Source: Acetobacteraceae bacterium
GTDB lineage: Bacteria > Pseudomonadota > Alphaproteobacteria > Acetobacterales > Acetobacteraceae
DNA: 64,000 nt
Direction: 5' to 3'
Assembly (NCBI GenBank): GCA_003506895.1
Contig: DNXO01000026.1
Location: 27,280 to 91,279 of the forward strand
The translations under genes and the position numbers were made by a program. Positions 18,210 to 27,352 of this stretch are shown here, piece by piece. The notes under the pieces were generated by a model. That model was not told the origin of the DNA and searched no databases. It saw only the letters and a program-made list of their open reading frames with translations. Position 1 is the first letter of the stretch, and each line of letters begins with the position of its first letter.

Positions 18210-18231
18210 CGGCCGCCTGTTCGGGCGGCCG
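18210..18231 (+). terminator. GC-rich hairpin after the HisD-like gene
   Basis: CGGCCGCC and GGCGGCCG pair around six bases, 41 bp after the stop. There is no real T tract, so termination is probable but not certain. Confidence 0.5.
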
Positions 18232-18290
18232 TTGTCATACTTGCTTAACTGGTTCGACTCCCCCCGTCGTCGTACAAAACCCGACCGATC

Positions 18291-18295
18291 GGAGG
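18291..18295 (+). promoter_or_regulatory. Ribosome binding site that favours a TTG start for pmtA
   Basis: GGAGG lies 8 bases before TTG at 18304, an ideal spacing. The next in-frame ATG (18325) has no comparable site. Confidence 0.6.
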
Positions 18296-18303
18296 CTAAG
18301 AGT

Positions 18304-18948
18304 TTGGTTGCTTTAGCAAGAGACATGGAACGGGATCAGGTCGCGGAGGCGTACGGCCGCTGGGCGCCGATCTATGATCTGGTGTTCGGGCCGGTGTTCA
18401 GTCGCGGTCGCCGCGTGGCCGTGGAGGCCGCCGAACGCATCGGCGGCCGGGTTATCGAGGTTGGGGTCGGAACCGGCTTGGGCCTGGAGCACTACAACAA
18501 ACGAAACCGGATCGTCGGCGTCGATATCTCCGCACCGATGCTGGAAAAGGCGCGGGAGCGTGTCAAGCGGCTGGGCCTGAACAATGTCGAATCGATCGCC
18601 GTGGGCGATGCCGAACAACTCGCCTACCCGGATGCGTCGTTCGACGTGGTGGTGGCGCAGTATGTGGTGACGTCTGTCCCGCATCCCGAGAGAGCGTTGG
18701 ACGAATTCGTGCGCGTCGTGCGGCCGGGTGGGGAGATCATCCTGACCACGCGCATCGGCGCGGAAACGGGCCTGCGCGGCACGATCGAGAAATGGCTGAT
18801 GCCGGTCACCAGCCGCCTTGGCTGGCGCACCGAATTCCCTTGGGCCCGATATGAGCAATGGGCGAAGGGCGCCCCGGTCCGGCTGCTGGAAAAGCGTGCC
18901 CTGCCGCCGCTGGGGCACTTCTGGCTGGTTCGGTATGCCAAGGATTAG
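18304..18948 (+). CDS. pmtA: Phosphatidylethanolamine N-methyltransferase (PmtA, Rhodobacter type)
   Basis: A class I SAM methyltransferase of 214 residues from TTG 18304, or 207 from ATG 18325. AYGRWAPIYDLVFGPVFSRG near the N-terminus is the hallmark of the bacterial PE methyltransferases that make phosphatidylcholine. The SAM motif VIEVGVGTGLGLEHY follows, then VGVDISAPML and VRPGGEIILTTR. It starts a block of lipid-related genes ending in phosphatidylserine decarboxylase, which supplies phosphatidylethanolamine, the substrate. The GGAGG supports the TTG. Confidence 0.88.
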   Translation: MVALARDMERDQVAEAYGRWAPIYDLVFGPVFSRGRRVAVEAAERIGGRVIEVGVGTGLGLEHYNKRNRIVGVDISAPMLEKARERVKRLGLNNVESIAVGDAEQLAYPDASFDVVVAQYVVTSVPHPERALDEFVRVVRPGGEIILTTRIGAETGLRGTIEKWLMPVTSRLGWRTEFPWARYEQWAKGAPVRLLEKRALPPLGHFWLVRYAKD

Positions 18949-18992
18949 TTACTGGAATCGACGCGCTTTAGCTGCAACCCATAAGGAACAAG

Positions 18993-19622
18993 ATGAGCGG
19001 CTTTTTAGAACTACTGAAGGTGCAGCGATGGGACGACCATCGTTATTATCACCACAGCCGGGTGAACCAGTCGCTGCACCTGCTGAGTGCCAGCAGCTTC
19101 GTTGGCGCCTATGCCATGTCGTTCAAGGATCCGGCGATCGCGGCGCTGATCGGCTGGCTGGTTTCGATGACCAGCCGCCAGGCGGGGCACTTTTTCTTTG
19201 AGCCGAAGGACTACGATTACGTCAATCAGGCGACGCACGACTACAAGGAAGAAATCAAGGTCGGGTACAATTTGCGCCGCAAGGTTGTTCTGATGGCGAT
19301 CTGGGCGCTGTCACCGCTGATCCTGGTGTGGCAACCGACGTTGTTCGGGTTGTTCCAGCCTTCCACCTCGGCGATGGAATTCGCCCGGCACGTCGGATAT
19401 TTGTGGCTTACGGTTGGTTTGGGCGGGCTGCTGTTCCGAACGATTCAGTTGTTCGTGATCAAGGACGTGCAAACCGGACTGGTCTGGGCGACGAAGATCC
19501 TGACCGATCCGTTCCATGACATTAAACTTTACTACAAGGCCCCGATCCAGCTTCTGAAGGGGCACCTGCGCGACGCGGTCTCGGATGAGATCGGCGAGGA
19601 GGCTACGCACCTTCCCCATTAG
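18993..19622 (+). CDS. Mpo1/YGL010w-like membrane protein
   Basis: A 209-residue membrane protein. Its first 70 residues match the DUF962/Mpo1 pattern: a histidine pair (20-21), then VNQSLHL with Asn25 and His29, a membrane segment, and RQAGHFFFEP with His66. In yeast Mpo1, conserved histidines bind iron for alpha-oxidation of 2-hydroxy fatty acids. More hydrophobic segments lie at about 98-115 and 135-155. It follows pmtA after 44 bp. Family assignment is moderate; substrate unknown. Confidence 0.5.
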   Translation: MSGFLELLKVQRWDDHRYYHHSRVNQSLHLLSASSFVGAYAMSFKDPAIAALIGWLVSMTSRQAGHFFFEPKDYDYVNQATHDYKEEIKVGYNLRRKVVLMAIWALSPLILVWQPTLFGLFQPSTSAMEFARHVGYLWLTVGLGGLLFRTIQLFVIKDVQTGLVWATKILTDPFHDIKLYYKAPIQLLKGHLRDAVSDEIGEEATHLPH

Positions 19623-19629
19623 GCGGAGA

Positions 19630-19662
19630 CTGCCGGCCCCCGCGACGCGATCGGGCCGGCAG
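19630..19662. terminator. Bidirectional hairpin between convergent genes
   Basis: CTGCCGGCCC and GGGCCGGCAG form a perfect 10-bp stem with a 13-base loop in the 45-bp gap between the Mpo1-like gene and the aminotransferase. It could end transcription in both directions. Confidence 0.6.
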
Positions 19663-19667
19663 ACCTC

Positions 19668-21326
19668 TTATCGCCGACCGCGTCGTGTAATCATCTCCCA
19701 CAGAATCTGACGCTTGATCGTCTTGTTGGCGGCACGCTTATCCACCCACCACCAGCCATCAAGCTGCATCGCTCGGCAGGCCGCGACGAAGCGATCGGAC
19801 ACCGCGGCGAAATCGTCATCGGTATAGTTCAGGCTGAAGATTAGCCGCCCAGTCCCCACCCAACTGAGTGCCAGTCCCTCGGCGCGCAGGTAATATTGCA
19901 GCATCCAGTTGTAGCGAGACGGCCGCGTATAGCTGATTGTCCAGATCGACGACAGATTGTCGATCTTCACCGGGAAGCCCTCCCCGGTCAGGCGGTCGTT
20001 CAGCGTGGCGGTGCGATCGTTCCATCGCCCATCCAATCCTTCATACAACGCCTGGATTTCCGGCGTTTCCAGTCGATGCAGGAACTCGGTCATCGCGCCC
20101 ATCACGTAAGGATGGGAGTTGAACGTGCCGCGGGCGAAACACACATCGACCGGGCGTTCGTCGCGATACCGTTTCATCAGCGCCGCCCGGCCGCACAGCA
20201 CACCGATCGGTAGCCCCCCGCCCAGCGTCTTGCCATAGGTGATCATGTCGGGCTGAACGCCGAAGTAGTCCTTTGCGCCGCCGATCGACAGGCGGAAGCC
20301 AACGAAAATCTCGTCGAAAATCAGCACGATCCCGCGCTGATCGCAGACCGCACGCAGCTTGCTCAGCCATTCCGTGTAGGCCGAGCGATCGAACCCGGCC
20401 TTGCGTGAAGAGTCCACCAAGGACGAATCAGCCGGCGCCGAGGCATTCGGATGCAGCGCCTGCAACGGGTTGACCAGAACGCAGGCGATGTCGCGGCGCG
20501 TGCGCAGGACATGCAAGGTGCGTTCGGACATCTCCTCCAGCGTATAGGTATTGTCGGCTGGTGTCGGGTTGCCAACTCCCGGTTGAACGTCGCCCCACCA
20601 GCCGTGATAGGCGCCGCAGAACCGCACCAGATGCGACCGGCCTGTGTGATAGCGCGCCAGGCGTACCGCCTGCATGACGGCCTCGGTGCCGGACATGTGG
20701 AATGAGACTTCGTCCAGCCCGGAAATCGCGCGCAGGCGTCCGACATTATAGGCAACGGTCGGATGATAACTGCCCAGCACCGGGCCCAGATCACGCACCC
20801 GTTCGGCGCCCCTGGCGATGCAGTCCTTGTAGAAATCATATCCGAAAAGGTTCACGCCGTACGCGCCGGTCAGGTCGTAGAACACGTTCCCATCGAGGTC
20901 GGTCACCGTGACGCCCGACGACGAGTCCAGGAAGGACCCCGCCGACAGATGCTGACGGACGAAACGGCTGTATTGGAATGGTACGCGATAGGCGCTGACG
21001 AATTGCAGGTCGGAGATTCCCTCCGCCGCGTCCTTGGTGAAGGCGCTGGTCTTGGCAAAACGCTCCCGATACAACCGCGCCAGTCCCATGAAGCCGTCGC
21101 TCCGGCTTGCTGCGATATCGTCGGGCGGATCGTCGGAGCGGAAGAAGCGTTCTTCGTCATAGTCGTAAAACGGGATCAGCGCGGCGATGCGCCGCGACAT
21201 GCGGGCATGACCGGCGATCGACCGATGCTTCGCCCTGGACAGTTCCAGACGTTGTCTGGCCTTGGGAAAGGCGGCGCCCAATACAGCGGCGCCACCAAGT
21301 GCTGCGAGATAGAACGGAGCGGGCAT
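19668..21326 (-). CDS. Class III aminotransferase / glutamate-1-semialdehyde aminomutase-like PLP enzyme
   Basis: A 552-residue fold-type I PLP enzyme. The phosphate/substrate loop SGTEAV is at 212-217, YHGWWGD at 240-246, the PLP-pairing aspartate in IFDEIFVGFR (Asp338), and the Schiff-base lysine at Lys366 in TYGKTLGGGLP. An extra N-terminal region of about 110 residues starts with a hydrophobic stretch (residues 4-20) that may anchor it to the membrane. True HemL is shorter, about 430 residues, and lacks this. It is divergent from phosphatidylserine decarboxylase over 32 bp, so a lipid-related substrate is plausible but unproven. Confidence 0.78.
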   Translation of the reverse strand: MPAPFYLAALGGAAVLGAAFPKARQRLELSRAKHRSIAGHARMSRRIAALIPFYDYDEERFFRSDDPPDDIAASRSDGFMGLARLYRERFAKTSAFTKDAAEGISDLQFVSAYRVPFQYSRFVRQHLSAGSFLDSSSGVTVTDLDGNVFYDLTGAYGVNLFGYDFYKDCIARGAERVRDLGPVLGSYHPTVAYNVGRLRAISGLDEVSFHMSGTEAVMQAVRLARYHTGRSHLVRFCGAYHGWWGDVQPGVGNPTPADNTYTLEEMSERTLHVLRTRRDIACVLVNPLQALHPNASAPADSSLVDSSRKAGFDRSAYTEWLSKLRAVCDQRGIVLIFDEIFVGFRLSIGGAKDYFGVQPDMITYGKTLGGGLPIGVLCGRAALMKRYRDERPVDVCFARGTFNSHPYVMGAMTEFLHRLETPEIQALYEGLDGRWNDRTATLNDRLTGEGFPVKIDNLSSIWTISYTRPSRYNWMLQYYLRAEGLALSWVGTGRLIFSLNYTDDDFAAVSDRFVAACRAMQLDGWWWVDKRAANKTIKRQILWEMITRRGRR

Positions 21327-21358
21327 GAAGCTGCTTTCAGTGGAGCAATCTTGATCTC

Positions 21359-22228
21359 ATGACCTTTCGCTCCGGCATAATGAAGATTGTACATCACGAG
21401 GACCTGAACTTCCTGCTGACCAACCGCATTCCACGCCGGTTGCTGACGACGTTCGTCGGCTGGTTCAGCAAGATCGAGCAGCCGCTGATCCGCGACATGT
21501 CGATCGGGGTATGGAAGTTCTTCTCCGACCTTGATTTGACCGAGGCGAAGGCATCGCGTTTCCCCAGTATGCACGCCTGCTTCACACGCCAGTTGAAGGA
21601 CGGCGCGCGGCCAATCGACAGGGACAAGGCAGTGCTGGTCAGTCCGTGCGACGCGATTGTCGGTGCGTCAGGGACGGTGCGCGATGGCCAGGTGTTTCAG
21701 GTCAAGGGATTTCCCTATGCGCTGTCGGACCTGATCCTGGATGAAATGCATGCACGGACTTTCACCAACGGAACATTCGTTACGCTGCGGCTGACGTCCA
21801 GCATGTATCACCGGTTTCATGCGCCGTATGATTGCCGGGTCGAATCGGTCACGCATATCTCCGGCGACACCTGGAACGTGAACCCGATCGCGTTGAAGCG
21901 GGTGGAGCGGCTGTTCTGCAAGAATGAGCGCGCGGTGATCCGTACAGTGCTGGCGGGAAGCGGACACAAGGTGACACTGGTGCCGGTGGCGGCGATCCTG
22001 GTGGCCGGAATCAAGTTGCGATTTCTCGACCAGCCGTGGCGCGATCATGATGGGATCAGGCGGACGTTTGCGTGCGATGCGACCGTGGCCAAGGGCGATG
22101 AAATGGGGTGGTTCGAGCATGGCTCGACGATCGTGGTGTTCGCGCCTGAAGGGTTCACGCTGTGCGAAACGGTGCGCGAAGGCCACACGGTCCGCGTCGG
22201 CGAGAAGCTGATGAAACTGGCGGCATAG
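21359..22228 (+). CDS. psd: Phosphatidylserine decarboxylase
   Basis: A 289-residue protein of the pyruvoyl-dependent decarboxylase family, which converts phosphatidylserine to phosphatidylethanolamine at the inner membrane. The self-cleavage triad is visible: Asp98 in SPCDAIV, His151/His154 in MYHRFHAP, and the cleavage site Gly255-Ser256 in EHGSTIVVF. Cleavage there would give a large beta chain and a short pyruvoyl alpha chain. The start may instead be ATG 21380. Product feeds PmtA encoded 3 kb upstream. Confidence 0.88.
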   Translation: MTFRSGIMKIVHHEDLNFLLTNRIPRRLLTTFVGWFSKIEQPLIRDMSIGVWKFFSDLDLTEAKASRFPSMHACFTRQLKDGARPIDRDKAVLVSPCDAIVGASGTVRDGQVFQVKGFPYALSDLILDEMHARTFTNGTFVTLRLTSSMYHRFHAPYDCRVESVTHISGDTWNVNPIALKRVERLFCKNERAVIRTVLAGSGHKVTLVPVAAILVAGIKLRFLDQPWRDHDGIRRTFACDATVAKGDEMGWFEHGSTIVVFAPEGFTLCETVREGHTVRVGEKLMKLAA

Positions 22229-22320
22229 GGCCCCGCTGCCCCGCGACTTGGCGCCTTGCAGCAGCATGTTATCGTCCTCCGCCGGAGAAATTCCGAGCCC
22301 ATGAACGGAGGAGGACCTTG

Positions 22321-23223
22321 ATGACCGAAACAGCCAATGCCTCGGCCCAAGTGCGTTATGAAACCCCGGCGCCGCATGTCGTTCGGATCGTGATGGCACG
22401 CCCCGAGGCGCACAACGCCCAGGGTCTGCAAATGACCTATGAGCTGAACGCCGCGTTCGACCGGGCGGCGCATGACGATACGGTCAAGGTAATCATCCTG
22501 GCGGGTGACGGGCGGAATTTCTCGGCTGGACATGACCTGAGCGGTGACGGCACCAAAACCTGGCGCGACTTTCAGACGGTCGGCACCTGGGCCGGCTTCG
22601 ATGCCAAGGGGTCGGAGGCACGCTACGGCCGCGAAATGGAAATCTACCTGGAGATGTGCGAGCGGTGGCGCAACCTGCCGAAGCCGACGATTGCCCAGGT
22701 GCAGGGGAAATGTATCGCCGGCGGACTGATGCTGGCATGGGTGTGCGACCTGATCATCGCCAGCGACGATGCGACGTTCAAAGACCCCGTCATCGACTTC
22801 GGTATTTGCGGCGTGGAGTTCTTCAACCACCCTTGGGAGCTGGGAATTCGGAAGGCGAAGGAGTTTTTGTTCACCGCTGATGAGATCACCGCGCAAGAGG
22901 CCGCCTCCTACGGAATGGTGAACCGGGTCGTGCCCCGCGACGAACTTGCCACGGCGACGATAGCGTTGGCGGAGAAGATCGCCACGAAGCCGGCGTTCGC
23001 GCTGAAGGCGAGCAAGCAAGCGGTGAACCACGTGCAGGATGTGCAGGGACGGCGGAACGCGCAGATGCATGTGTTCAGCCTGCACCAGTTGCTGCATGCG
23101 CATAACGAATTGGTTTACGGCATGCCGATGGATCCGAACGGCCTACCCGCGACCGTTCGGGACAAGGTGCTGGCGCGGGTGGCCCGAGCCAAGGAGGCGG
23201 CGGCGAAGGAGGCGGGCGGGTAA
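22321..23223 (+). CDS. Enoyl-CoA hydratase/isomerase family protein
   Basis: A 300-residue crotonase-fold protein, somewhat longer than the usual 260. The oxyanion-hole pieces FSAGHDLSG and KCIAGGLMLAWVCDL are present, with the C-terminal helices ALKASKQAVNHVQDV. GGAGGAGG precedes the ATG at 22321 by about 6 bases, supporting this start over upstream in-frame alternatives. Substrate unknown. It ends 11 bp from the convergent quinone-reductase-like gene. Confidence 0.85.
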   Translation: MTETANASAQVRYETPAPHVVRIVMARPEAHNAQGLQMTYELNAAFDRAAHDDTVKVIILAGDGRNFSAGHDLSGDGTKTWRDFQTVGTWAGFDAKGSEARYGREMEIYLEMCERWRNLPKPTIAQVQGKCIAGGLMLAWVCDLIIASDDATFKDPVIDFGICGVEFFNHPWELGIRKAKEFLFTADEITAQEAASYGMVNRVVPRDELATATIALAEKIATKPAFALKASKQAVNHVQDVQGRRNAQMHVFSLHQLLHAHNELVYGMPMDPNGLPATVRDKVLARVARAKEAAAKEAGG

Positions 23224-23234
23224 CCGCCGCGGGC

Positions 23235-24200
23235 TTACGGCACCAAAACCACCCTTCCCTGCTCCCCGGCCGCGACAGCCTGATAGGCGACCGCGGCGTC
23301 CGCCAGCGGAAACCGCCGAGCGATTGGCGCCGGGCGGTAATCGCCGGCGTCGAAGCCGGGCTTCAGTTTCTCCATGATCCCAGCCGAACCCGTCAGGTCC
23401 AGCTTCAACGTATCGATCCCGATCAGCCGGTTTTCGTTATGATAGAAGTCGGCGAGGTTGAACGTCACCTCCCGAGCGCCGGTGACGCTCATTTCGATCA
23501 GGCGTCCTTTCAGGGCGAGGCAATCAAGGGCATGGCGGAACATCACGCCGCCGACGCAGTCCAGCACGACATCGGCCCCCCGACCGTCGGTTGCCTCTCG
23601 CACCACGGCGGGAATAGCCGCCCCGTCAACGACCAGGGACAGGCCCGCGCTGGCAATCTCCGCCCCCGGCCGGGGCGCCTTGCGGTCCGTGCCGATGATC
23701 CTGGCGCCAATACGCCGGGCGATCTGCACGGCGGCGTTGCCGACTCCGCCGCTGGCCGCGATGATCAAAAGCGTTTCGCCCGCGCGTAGGTCGGCGCCCT
23801 CGACAAGGCCCTTCCAGGCGGTAATGAAATTGACCCCGACCGAGGCGGCCTGTTCAAAGCTCAGGGCCGCCGGTTTGCGTCGAAGGCTGCCGGTGGGGAC
23901 CAGGATGTATTCCGCATGCGAACCGTCGCGGGTGAAGCCGGTATCGCCGCCCGTGCCCCATACCTCGGTGCCGATCCAGTCCGCCGGACCGGCCTCTACC
24001 ACGCCAGCGAAGTCTCGGCCCGGTGTACGAGGCAGCGTCGTCTGCTCCATAAGACCCTGCACGTTCTTCACGTCGCTCGGGTTGATCGACGCGGCCTTCA
24101 CCCGGACCAGCGCCTCTCCGTCGCCGGGTACGGGGGTCGGAATATCGTCCACGGTCAGAACGTCCGGCTTGCCGTGACGCGTGAACCTGACAGCCTTCAT
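23235..24200 (-). CDS. Zinc-independent MDR family oxidoreductase (quinone reductase-like)
   Basis: A 321-residue medium-chain dehydrogenase/reductase. The N-terminal GroES-like domain holds VKAASINPSDVKN and PGRDFAGVV. The NAD(P)-binding domain holds IIAASGGVGNAAVQIAR. The zinc-binding cysteines of alcohol dehydrogenases are missing, as in NADPH:quinone reductases. Start at ATG 24200 behind a GGAGG; the earlier in-frame ATG adds unlike sequence. It is divergent from the SMP-30 gene over an 87-bp region. Confidence 0.82.
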   Translation of the reverse strand: MKAVRFTRHGKPDVLTVDDIPTPVPGDGEALVRVKAASINPSDVKNVQGLMEQTTLPRTPGRDFAGVVEAGPADWIGTEVWGTGGDTGFTRDGSHAEYILVPTGSLRRKPAALSFEQAASVGVNFITAWKGLVEGADLRAGETLLIIAASGGVGNAAVQIARRIGARIIGTDRKAPRPGAEIASAGLSLVVDGAAIPAVVREATDGRGADVVLDCVGGVMFRHALDCLALKGRLIEMSVTGAREVTFNLADFYHNENRLIGIDTLKLDLTGSAGIMEKLKPGFDAGDYRPAPIARRFPLADAAVAYQAVAAGEQGRVVLVP

Positions 24201-24287
24201 TGAAACGCCTCCTGGTCGGCCCGCCTCGCTTGACGCGGTTCGCATTCCGGCGACACTGCCTCAACCGCTAGAAGGGGGAAACACCAA

Positions 24288-25199
24288 ATGAGCGACGTCA
24301 AAATCCTGGCCACCGGCTTCGGGTTCCCGGAAGGCCCCGTCGTCTGCAAGGATGGGTCCATCATCCTGACGGAAATCCGCAACAACCAGCTTTCGAAGGT
24401 CGAGCCCGACGGCAGGACGAGTGTGTTCTCCCGGTGCGGCGGCGGCCCGAACGGGCTGGCATTCGGGCCGGATGGCGCGCTGTACCTCTGCAACAATGGC
24501 GGCAGCAAGTATGCCGAGGGCTACTCGATGGGCATCGCGCCGCACCCGGACTACAAGTTTGGCTACGTGCAGCGGATCGACATCAAGACCGGCGAGGCGA
24601 AGACGCTTTATACCGAGGTAAACGGCAACAAGTTGTCGGCACCGAACGACATCGTGTTCGACGTGCATGGGGGATTCTACTTCACCGACCTGGGCAAGCG
24701 CTATGCGCGCCACCGCGATCATGGTGGGATCTACTACGCCCTGCCGGACGGGTCGAAAGTGACGGAGATCGCCCATCCGATCCTCAGCCCGAACGGCTGC
24801 GGCCTGTCGCCGGATGGGAAGACGCTCTATGCCGCCGATACCGAGGGCGCGCGTCTATGGGCGTTCGACATCGAAGCGCCCGGCGTGCTGCGTAAGCCCG
24901 CGCCGCATCAGCATCATAGCGGGCGCGTGATCGCGGGGCTGCCGGGGAATGCCCGGTTCGACAGCCTGGCCGTCCTGGCGAATGGAAATGTCGCGGTGGC
25001 GACATTGAACACCGGCTACATCACCGAGATCTCCCCGGGCGGGGATATCGTGCAGGCGGTGAAGATGCCGGATATCTATCCGACGAACATCTGCTTCGGT
25101 GGTGCCGATATGCGGACGGCCTATATCACCCTGTCGGACACCGGCCGGCTGGGCACGATGCAATGGTCGTCACCGGGGTTGAAGCTGAATTTCGGGTAA
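24288..25199 (+). CDS. SMP-30/gluconolactonase family protein
   Basis: A 303-residue beta-propeller hydrolase. GFPEGPVVCKDGSIILTE opens the family; the calcium/metal residues are expected in GPNGLAFGPDGALYLCNN, SAPNDIVFDVHGGFYFTD and LSPNGCGLSPDGKTLYAAD, all visible in order. Members hydrolyse sugar lactones such as gluconolactone. AGAAGGGGG precedes the ATG. Shares a divergent promoter region with the MDR oxidoreductase. Confidence 0.88.
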   Translation: MSDVKILATGFGFPEGPVVCKDGSIILTEIRNNQLSKVEPDGRTSVFSRCGGGPNGLAFGPDGALYLCNNGGSKYAEGYSMGIAPHPDYKFGYVQRIDIKTGEAKTLYTEVNGNKLSAPNDIVFDVHGGFYFTDLGKRYARHRDHGGIYYALPDGSKVTEIAHPILSPNGCGLSPDGKTLYAADTEGARLWAFDIEAPGVLRKPAPHQHHSGRVIAGLPGNARFDSLAVLANGNVAVATLNTGYITEISPGGDIVQAVKMPDIYPTNICFGGADMRTAYITLSDTGRLGTMQWSSPGLKLNFG

Positions 25200-25209
25200 C
25201 CCCGGGGTC

Positions 25210-25241
25210 CGGAAAGGGTCGTGTCGCCACGACCCTTTCCG
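25210..25241. terminator. Bidirectional hairpin between convergent genes
   Basis: CGGAAAGGGTCGT and its exact complement form a 13-bp stem around six bases, between the SMP-30 gene and the convergent MFS gene. Confidence 0.65.
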
Positions 25242-25252
25242 ACGCCCGCCCA

Positions 25253-26554
25253 CTAATCCCGATCGATCGCCGACGAGTACTTCGTATCGCCCATGAATGC
25301 GTACACCAGCAGCGATGCGAAAATCAGCGTCGTCACATACCAGTAGAAACCGCTTTCGTGCCCGGCATCCTTGAACGCCAGCGCGATGTACGGTGCCGTG
25401 CCGCCAAACACAGACGCCGCCACGGCGTAAGGTAGCCCGACCCCCAGCGCCCGAACGCCCGCGGGGAACAGTTCCGCCTTCACCACCGCGTTGATCGAGG
25501 TGTAGCCGGACACGATGATCAACGCCGCCATGATCAGGCCCAGTGCCGTCAGGTAGTCGTGGGTGGCACTGAGAGCGGTCAGGATCGGAACGGTACCCAG
25601 CGTTCCGAAGATGCCGAAGAACATCAGCACCGGCCGGCGGCCGATCTTGTCGGAGATCGCGCCGAACACCGGTTGCAGCGCCGCATAGATCACCAGCGAG
25701 ATGAACGAGATTTGCGTCGCCTGGTCGCGCGTCAGCTTCACCGTGTTGACCAGGAAGGTCGGCATATACGTGGTGTAGGTGTAGAACGCCGTGGTTCCGC
25801 CCATGGTAAGTCCGAACACCAGCAGGATCTGCTTCGGGTGCTTCAGCAACTCCCTCATCAGGCTGCCGCGCTGCGTGCGGGAGGCTTTTTTGAAAGCGTC
25901 CGTCTCCTGCAGGTTGCGGCGTAGATACAGACCGAATACTGACAATCCGGCCCCGATGGCGAAGGGGATACGCCAGCCCCAGGCCTCTAGCTCATGGGCG
26001 GTGAAGCTCTGCTGCATCACCAGAAGCGTCAGGCTGCCGAACACCTGGCCGCCGATCAGGGTGACGTATTGGAACGAGCTGTAGAAGCCGCGGTGCTTCG
26101 ATACGGCGATCTCACTGAGATACGTGGCGGAGGTGCCGTACTCGCCGCCCAGGGAGATGCCCTGGATCAGGCGCGCAACCAGCAGCAGGATCGGTGCACC
26201 GAGACCCAGCGTGGCATAGGTCGGGGCGATGGCAATCAGCGCCGACCCGGCGCACATCAGCGTCACCGACAAAGTCAGCGCCGCTCGGCGACCCGCCCTG
26301 TCGGCATAAACGCCCAGGACCCAGCCGCCGACGGGGCGGATCAGGAAGCCGAGAGCATAGATGCCGAAGGTATTGAGCAACTGTACCGTCGGATTGGCGT
26401 TCGGGAAAAACGACTTCGCGAAATACAGCGCGAAGAAGTTATAGACGTAGAAGTCGTACCACTCGATCAGATTGCCGATCGAGCCGCCGAAGATGGATTT
26501 CAGGCGGTGGCGCATGGTTGCGAAATCGTCGGTTGTCTGCGTCGTCTGGCTCAC
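25253..26554 (-). CDS. MFS transporter, metabolite:H+ symporter (MHS) family
   Basis: A twelve-helix transporter of about 433 residues. The start has the MHS hallmark GGSIGNLIEWYDFYVYNFFA. The loop after helix 2 is YADRAGRRAALT and GGEYGTSATYLSE lies in helix 5; both are characteristic of alpha-ketoglutarate/proline-type carriers. GTG at 26554 is taken as the start; ATG 26515 is the alternative and would leave the first helix complete. Likely imports an organic acid or amino acid with protons. Confidence 0.85.
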   Translation of the reverse strand: MSQTTQTTDDFATMRHRLKSIFGGSIGNLIEWYDFYVYNFFALYFAKSFFPNANPTVQLLNTFGIYALGFLIRPVGGWVLGVYADRAGRRAALTLSVTLMCAGSALIAIAPTYATLGLGAPILLLVARLIQGISLGGEYGTSATYLSEIAVSKHRGFYSSFQYVTLIGGQVFGSLTLLVMQQSFTAHELEAWGWRIPFAIGAGLSVFGLYLRRNLQETDAFKKASRTQRGSLMRELLKHPKQILLVFGLTMGGTTAFYTYTTYMPTFLVNTVKLTRDQATQISFISLVIYAALQPVFGAISDKIGRRPVLMFFGIFGTLGTVPILTALSATHDYLTALGLIMAALIIVSGYTSINAVVKAELFPAGVRALGVGLPYAVAASVFGGTAPYIALAFKDAGHESGFYWYVTTLIFASLLVYAFMGDTKYSSAIDRD

Positions 26555-26693
26555 GGTTCTGGTCCCTGCTGCCGCATCGGTCCGCCCATGTGACGGGAAA
26601 TCACGCCGGCCGCAACACATGACAGAACTGCAATCTGGACAGCCGTTCGCCCGCCGCGTAACGCTGCGGCCCAGCAATCATCAGAGGCAGGCC

Positions 26694-27341
26694 ATGCTGT
26701 TCGATTTCCAGGACACCAAGAGCGAGAATATCTACAAGCTGCTGACATCGACGATCGGGCCACGCCCAATCGCCTGGGTCACGACCCAGGACACCGACGG
26801 CACGGTCAATGCCGCGCCGTTCTCGTTCTTCAACGCGATGTCCGGCAACCCGCCGGTGCTGGCGTTCGGGATCGGCGGCCGGGGCCCGGGCGACGTGAAG
26901 GACACAGGCGGCAATATCCGCCGCACCGGGCAGTTCGTCATCAACCTCGTCAGCTACGAACTGCGGGAACCCATGAACGTCACGGCCATCGACTTCCCCA
27001 AGGGCGTCGATGAGCTGAAGGAAGCCGGACTGACCACCGCCCCCTCCTTGCATGTGAAGCCGCCGCGCATCGCCGAGGCCCCGGTGGCGTTCGAGTGCGA
27101 GCGTCTGGTGATCGTCGATGTCGGCATCGACCGCGCCGTGGTGCTGGGCAAGGTGCTGGCGATCTATGTGCGTGACGACTGCGTACTGGACAAGGACCGT
27201 TGCTACATCGACACGCCCAAGCTGGATCTGATCGGGCGCCTGCATGGCGGCGGCTGGTATTCACGGGTGACGGATCGCTTCGAACTGCCGCGCATCCCGG
27301 TTGATGAATGGCCCGCCCACAAGGCCAAGGCGGCCGAGTAG
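26694..27341 (+). CDS. Flavin reductase family protein (FMN-binding split barrel)
   Basis: A 215-residue protein. The pattern LTSTIGPRPIAWVTTQDTDG followed by NAAPFSFFNAMSGNPP is the classic flavin reductase-like opening. GQFVINLVSYELREPMNVTA and KLDLIGRLHGGGWYSR follow in family order. It probably reduces FMN for a monooxygenase or acts on an unknown substrate; no partner oxygenase is adjacent. ATG 26694 has an AGAGG site and matches the family start. This is a different subfamily from the protein at 16223. Confidence 0.85.
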   Translation: MLFDFQDTKSENIYKLLTSTIGPRPIAWVTTQDTDGTVNAAPFSFFNAMSGNPPVLAFGIGGRGPGDVKDTGGNIRRTGQFVINLVSYELREPMNVTAIDFPKGVDELKEAGLTTAPSLHVKPPRIAEAPVAFECERLVIVDVGIDRAVVLGKVLAIYVRDDCVLDKDRCYIDTPKLDLIGRLHGGGWYSRVTDRFELPRIPVDEWPAHKAKAAE

Positions 27342-27352
27342 AACAAAAGACA

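Noticed and set aside
19668..21326. HemL of tetrapyrrole synthesis
   Set aside because: The extra 110-residue N-terminus and lipid-gene neighbourhood do not fit; only the PLP fold is shared.
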